A DNA stretch of 64,000 bases. Origin: Ottelia alismoides. Lineage: Eukaryota > Streptophyta > Magnoliopsida > Alismatales > Hydrocharitaceae. The notes under the pieces were generated by a model. The model did no database searches, was not told the DNA's origin, and saw nothing but the letters and a program-made list of their open reading frames with translations. Made by a program: the position numbers and the translations under genes. Location of the stretch: contig JAZKJV010010750.1 of the NCBI GenBank assembly GCA_037367405.1, forward strand, positions 248,001 to 312,000. Direction: 5' to 3'. Shown piece after piece: positions 59,412 to 64,000 of this stretch; the stretch's first letter is position 1, and each line of letters opens with the position of its first letter.

Positions 59412-62065
59412 CATAAGGATATGGTTAGATCCTCAAACGCATCACGGAAGCATGAGTGTCGTATCGAATACGACGAGGTGCGACTAGTCGCACTAGTTGC
59501 TCGATGCATCGGAATTTAAAAAATTTTCATGCGACGAAACCACATGATCCATGAACACTTCTCGGATCGTTTCATCTAAACCACAAACATGTAATAGGAT
59601 TACCTCTTGAAGTGTGGTTGTGATCGAGTCTCTAAACGAAGAGACCTCCTGTCTCAAGTCCGATCCGACGGAGGAGACGCTTGCGAGCGCGGGGAAGAAT
59701 AGCATGCTTCTCGCAATCCATGTTGATGATCCAAGTGGCGGATCTCCTGATCTCGACACACGAGATCCGATGTCTTCTTCACGAGCGAGGTGCACCGAAG
59801 GAGACGGAGTTCCATGAGGAGATGATCGGGCAGCATAACGACGACGTTGCGGCGATGGAGAACCTCTCTAGGGCATCCATGGTGGACGACCATGAGAGGA
59901 AGAGAGATGGCGTGTGGGAAGAGAAGAGAGAGATGTGCTAAAATAGCATTGTGTGTAAAGAGAGAGCATGGTATGCCTCTCTATTTATGGGGTTTTCGGA
60001 TCCATGGATCTCAATCCATGGGACATATAAAATTAATGGATGAGATTGATTTATGTCAATCCAATGGTCAAGATTGTTGTTGGTAAAAGCCAACAACTTG
60101 TGATTTAATTTAGCTTAAAATATATTTGAAAAAATCAAATATAAATCAATCCTAAATTACATCAACAAGTAAGGAGAGAATATACATGGAGATTACATCT
60201 CCATGTACATTCAAGGGGGACGGCCACCCATTCCATATAGGAATTGGGTGCCGCCCACCACCTTCCATGTGGGGCAATCTCATTGATTTCCATGAGATTG
60301 CATGCCTCCTTGAATTTCTCCATTATTTATTTCCAACAAATTTTGTTGGGATTTATTCACCAAAAATAATTCACAATTAATTTTGGGAATATTGCAATCT
60401 CGACATTGGAAATTTGTGAATCACATTCACAACCCAAAACAAAATATAATTTACATTTTCAATTAATTAGACAATGTGTATCCAATACACATTAATAATT
60501 AATCAACAAGTATATATTATAATTAGCTCTCTCTAATACATTATAAATCACATTTATAATATATTATGAATAATTGGATATTACTATCCACATTATTCTC
60601 ATCCATAATAATTAAATCACATTTAATTATATTGGATAACTTATTCTCATGTGCCCAATAATATGAATCACATTCGCATTATTCACATCTTCGATAATCA
60701 AATCACATTTAGTTATCTAAGATAACTCTCCTTATAATATGAATCAAATTCATATTATTCATGATATTCAAATCACATTTAATTATCCATTTTCTCAATG
60801 CTCGGATACATATATCAATAATAGAATTATCCACGAACTCTTTCAAGGATAATGCGCTTTCTCCGCGAATACTTGGAGATAAGGACAGGGCGATTGTATT
60901 ATTCCACTTATAGTGACTTGGATATTGAGATTACATCTCAAATCTAGATCTCGAGCCTCTCATAGATGCTTGATTAAATCAAGACCGTAAATCTAATCTT
61001 CTCATTGAATCTGAATCACATTCAGATTAATGTCCAATATTTGGACTAAGATCAGATTACCTCTCTACTGAGAGGAGTCACTAAAATCTAGACCCGTTTC
61101 ATCACTCCCTAGGAATGGAAGCGTCATGGTTATACAATCGTTTATGATCACATCACCCTCTGGTATTCTCAATACCTGTACATCCTGCATACTCGAAGAC
61201 TCAGAAAAAACCCGAAGTATTATATCAACTTTATACTGTCTACTTCAGGGTTTTATCAGTAAGTTTCTCATTTTGATCATTGGTAGTTGGTATCGATCAT
61301 ATACTTTCCAAAAGCATATATCATACCTAGATCTTGATCATATACTTTCCAAAAGTATATATCAAACCTACAAATTCAATCAAGCTTCCAAAGCGAGACG
61401 ACCATGCGCACGGAATTTGATTCTTCCCAATATCTCATGAGTGAGCTCATGTCTTCCGGTTCAGTAGTGAACCTGTATGATCCCTTTGAGAGATCGTATT
61501 ACTCATATGCCCTTACATGCACATTAATGCGCAGGTGTATAGACCTTGATTAGGTCGTCAACCTATTGGTCTGTTAAATGTACATACTCAGACATACAGT
61601 AACACATCTGTCTCCGGTCAGAGGATGCGTGCCTATATCATGACAGCATACCATATAGGAATTTGGTTATCTCGATCTCGTTAAGTCAACTCTTTGACCT
61701 AACTCATCTGACACCTCCGAATCTCTATTCCTATGCAGAGGACCTGCATCAAGAGGTCCGCTAGATATCATCCTAACTGAGTTAGGATTGCCATCTCCTT
61801 CTCATGCTGGAGATCATCTCTTAACAATCATTTGACGGTGCTTGATGAGTCCTCAATCTAACTCATTAGATATTCATCCAAGCACAAGTCTCTATGATTC
61901 AATAATTGAATAAACAGCTGTATGATCATTAAGATGGCCATTGTACATAACCCTAATTGTACTAAGGGACCTATTATGCGAATTATTTATTCTTCATTTC
62001 AGATCAAGGAATTATATTCGCAATAACATTTATTGCATAGTGGCTCGCCGTGGGCTCATATTTCT
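59412..62065 (-). repeat. 3' LTR of copia element K4
   Basis: It is the inverted counterpart of the K1 LTR, homologous from the LTR end (59412, like 8555) to near its start. TATA-like CCATAAATAG is at 59981-59990. 60530-60800 holds about five copies of an ATCACATTTAATTAT-like motif. The outer edge beside the polypurine tract is approximate. Open frames at 59614-60086 are antisense or chance. Confidence 0.75.
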
Positions 62066-62095
62066 AAATATCTCCCACTAGCCCAAAGAGCCATT
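62066..62095 (-). promoter_or_regulatory. Polypurine tract of copia element K4
   Basis: Minus-strand GGGCTAGTGGGAGATATTT lies between pol remnant and LTR. GTGGGAGA-type tracts are usual in copia elements. Confidence 0.65.
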
Positions 62096-64000
62096 AATTG
62101 GCTAATCATTTAAACTCACACTCATATGACAATCATAGGATATTTAGAAAAATAGCTAGGTAAGATGATCAGTCACTCTGTTCCCAAGAGACTACGCCAA
62201 GTCCTTTTATGGCACTTGCATATCCCCTAGTAACAGTGCTCACATCCAATGTGATTGTTGCATCTTATGCAACCAATACTCAATTTTGTTATAGTGTCCT
62301 TGACACTATAGCTCGATTAATTATTATAACCAGTATGCCCATAATCCTTATCTGAATACGTTTATTCCTAGAGATCTCTATCTCCTAAGGTATCTACAGT
62401 TAAGACCCTTATAGATCACTATCTACAAGGTCTTAAACTTTTGAAGATAGACTTTGAGATCTTTATCTCTAAGTTTCATCATCTTTGAAGATATTGTTAT
62501 TACTGCTGCCAAGTGTTTTATCTCCAGAGTAGGATTAGTAACAGTTTACTACTCCCACTGCATGGCAGACATATGGCTTTTGTACACATCTAGCATACAC
62601 TTCAGCTTCTCGTAACTGATGCACAAGTGCAAGCAGTTCTAGCATTCACTTCCTCAACTCTTTGAGGTGCTATCCCTTTAGACAGGTCACTACCACATCT
62701 TAAGGTAAGGAAGCTTTTCTTGGAATTTTCCAGAAAAATGGAATAAGTCCAAGGTGTACTACTAATGTGACAGTCCCAATACCCTCTTCTCTTTGCTTCT
62801 GAACGACTTCAGAATTAAGATCTAAGAGGAATCCTTGAGATCGTATCCCAAGGTATGGAACAACCAAATTATAAAACACTTATTATTATTCTTATATCAT
62901 TCTAAATGATTAGAATAATATCTACATTTAGCACGATGAACACAATGGCACTCCCACTAATCTTCACATGGTTGATCAAGATTTTATCTGAAATCATAAC
63001 ATTTATAATTTCATCAAATCTCATGTTCCAACTACAAGAAACTTATCTGAGTCCTAAGATGGAGTTCTTTAGATTGTACACCTTGCTTTCCTCAATCATG
63101 AAGCCCTGGGGCTACTTCATGTGAATATCCTCAAAGAGGTATTCATAGAGAATTGCAATCTTGACTCACATCATGAAGATGTCATAGTCAAGTTGTGTAG
63201 CTATGGTTACCAATATTCTGATGGGTTGAAGCAAGGTCACTGGAGAGTAAGTCTCATCGCAAGCGATGTCTTCTCTTCGGTGTGTAGCTCATGGCTATGA
63301 ACCGTGCTTTGAAGGTCTCTACCTTCTCATCCGGTTCCCTCTTTCTCTTGAAGATCCATTTACACCATAATGGGTCTCACCCATATAGTTGGATCCTCGA
63401 GGGTCCACATACAACACTTGTATATGAAGTCTACATTAGACCTTTATTGCTAACATCCATCTTTCCATGTCACGATCCTCAGGAGCTTCATCACATGGAG
63501 ACAGATCTTTGTCACATGGAATCCATCTTCAAACTTATTTGAAGAGATACTAGTGTTTCATCTTTAATTGTCTTTTCGTTTCTGATTCCAGGAGCCTCAT
63601 TATCATCTCAAGATTAAATGAGTTCCTTTACTTCTTTTTCATCTTGATTCTAAAGAGAGTCGTCCTATAAGAATCATATTCTCAAAGATGAGATCTTTTA
63701 AGAATCTCAAGGTCATAAAGTAGGTATCCAATACCATCTTTTTTTTTCCTAATGAAGTAGCACTCTTTAGTACCAGATTCCAGATTACTTGCATGGAAAC
63801 TTATTAAGGATATACATTGTAGTCTCTACTACATTTATATATATATACCTGGAAACTAAGAGATAATTATGCTAAGATTAATCATTGATCAAATCATGTC
63901 ACACATGATCAATTGTATCTCCCTACAACTCCTTTGAGTTAAGGTTCATTAGGAGGATTGAGATAGGAATGATATTCACATCTCCATAAGGTATTCCTTG
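62096..64000 (-). pseudogene. Copia pol remnant (reverse transcriptase and RNase H) of K4
   Basis: The minus-strand order is CKWIFKRKREPDEKVETFKA (63365-63305), the copia RT start, then IHMK, a stop and PQGFMIEESKVYNLKNSILG (63130-63060). SWNMRFDEIINVM, VKISGSAIVFIVLNVDIILII and a stop-broken NDI follow (62905-62890 region). The catalytic YVDD is changed to NVDI. Further on FLENSKKSFLTLRCGSDLSK (about 62730-62670) matches the linker before RNase H. There are many stops and frame changes. Sequence from 63540 to 64000 is in the place of the integrase-RT linker, but I recognise no motif in it. The element continues beyond the window. Confidence 0.75.

Noticed and set aside
62906..63542. Plus-strand frames at the right end as genes
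   Set aside because: They are antisense to the copia reverse transcriptase remnant, whose motifs read clearly on the minus strand.

Overview
The window looks like nuclear heterochromatin from a flowering plant. It is built almost entirely from nested LTR retrotransposons, and I find no convincing host gene, tRNA, rRNA or CRISPR. The plant assignment rests on Ty3/gypsy elements of the Athila/Tat branch (primer sites matching tRNA-Asp, TGATGAAT...ATTCATCA LTR ends, LTRs of 3-4 kb) and Ty1/copia elements with an initiator-Met primer site. I cannot name the species. Every coding remnant is broken by stops, frameshifts or deletions. Element names (N, H, A, B, C, D, E, F, P, K1-K4) are mine.

Layout. 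1-6215 (+): 3' UTR, polypurine tract and 3' LTR of gypsy element N. 6262-8800 (+): 5' LTR, primer site and leader of copia element K1. 8800-51485 (-): one old gypsy element H, cut into pieces by later insertions. In sense order H has a 5' LTR (47619-51485), primer site, leader (46772-47598), gag (38393-36828), the gag end with protease and reverse transcriptase (28456-25257), the RNase H/integrase part (21633-20849), the integrase end (17674-17029), a 3' UTR (13702-11591), a polypurine tract and a truncated 3' LTR (11577-8800). The breaks are filled by LTR D plus a plus-strand Athila-like element P (about 38400-46771), non-autonomous element A (28457-36827), solo LTR B (21639-25256), solo LTR C (17680-20848) and LTR E (13703-17028). 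Short target-site repeats flank C (CCTCC), B (GAAAT) and A (ACGCT/AAGCT), and the H coding frames resume across them.

51540-64000: two head-to-tail pieces of copia LTR (K2), an inverted copia LTR piece (K3), a plus-strand gypsy LTR (F), and the 3' LTR and pol remnant of a minus-strand copia element (K4).

The less ordinary content lies in non-coding structure that recurs across the gypsy LTRs. (1) A GT...AG interval of about 290-330 nt, resembling an intron, sits downstream of a TATA box in most LTRs. (2) Long palindromes, several centred on CACGTG, mark the AT-rich to GC-rich switch inside nearly every LTR. (3) Arrays of hairpins, each followed by a copy of the polypurine tract, lie 1.6-2 kb upstream of the real tract in three different elements. 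(4) A 14-nt sequence, CTATGAGGACATAG, is identical in those three arrays. (5) Element A has lost gag-pol entirely and carries simple repeats there. All alignments were done by eye. LTR boundaries without a target-site repeat are approximate.
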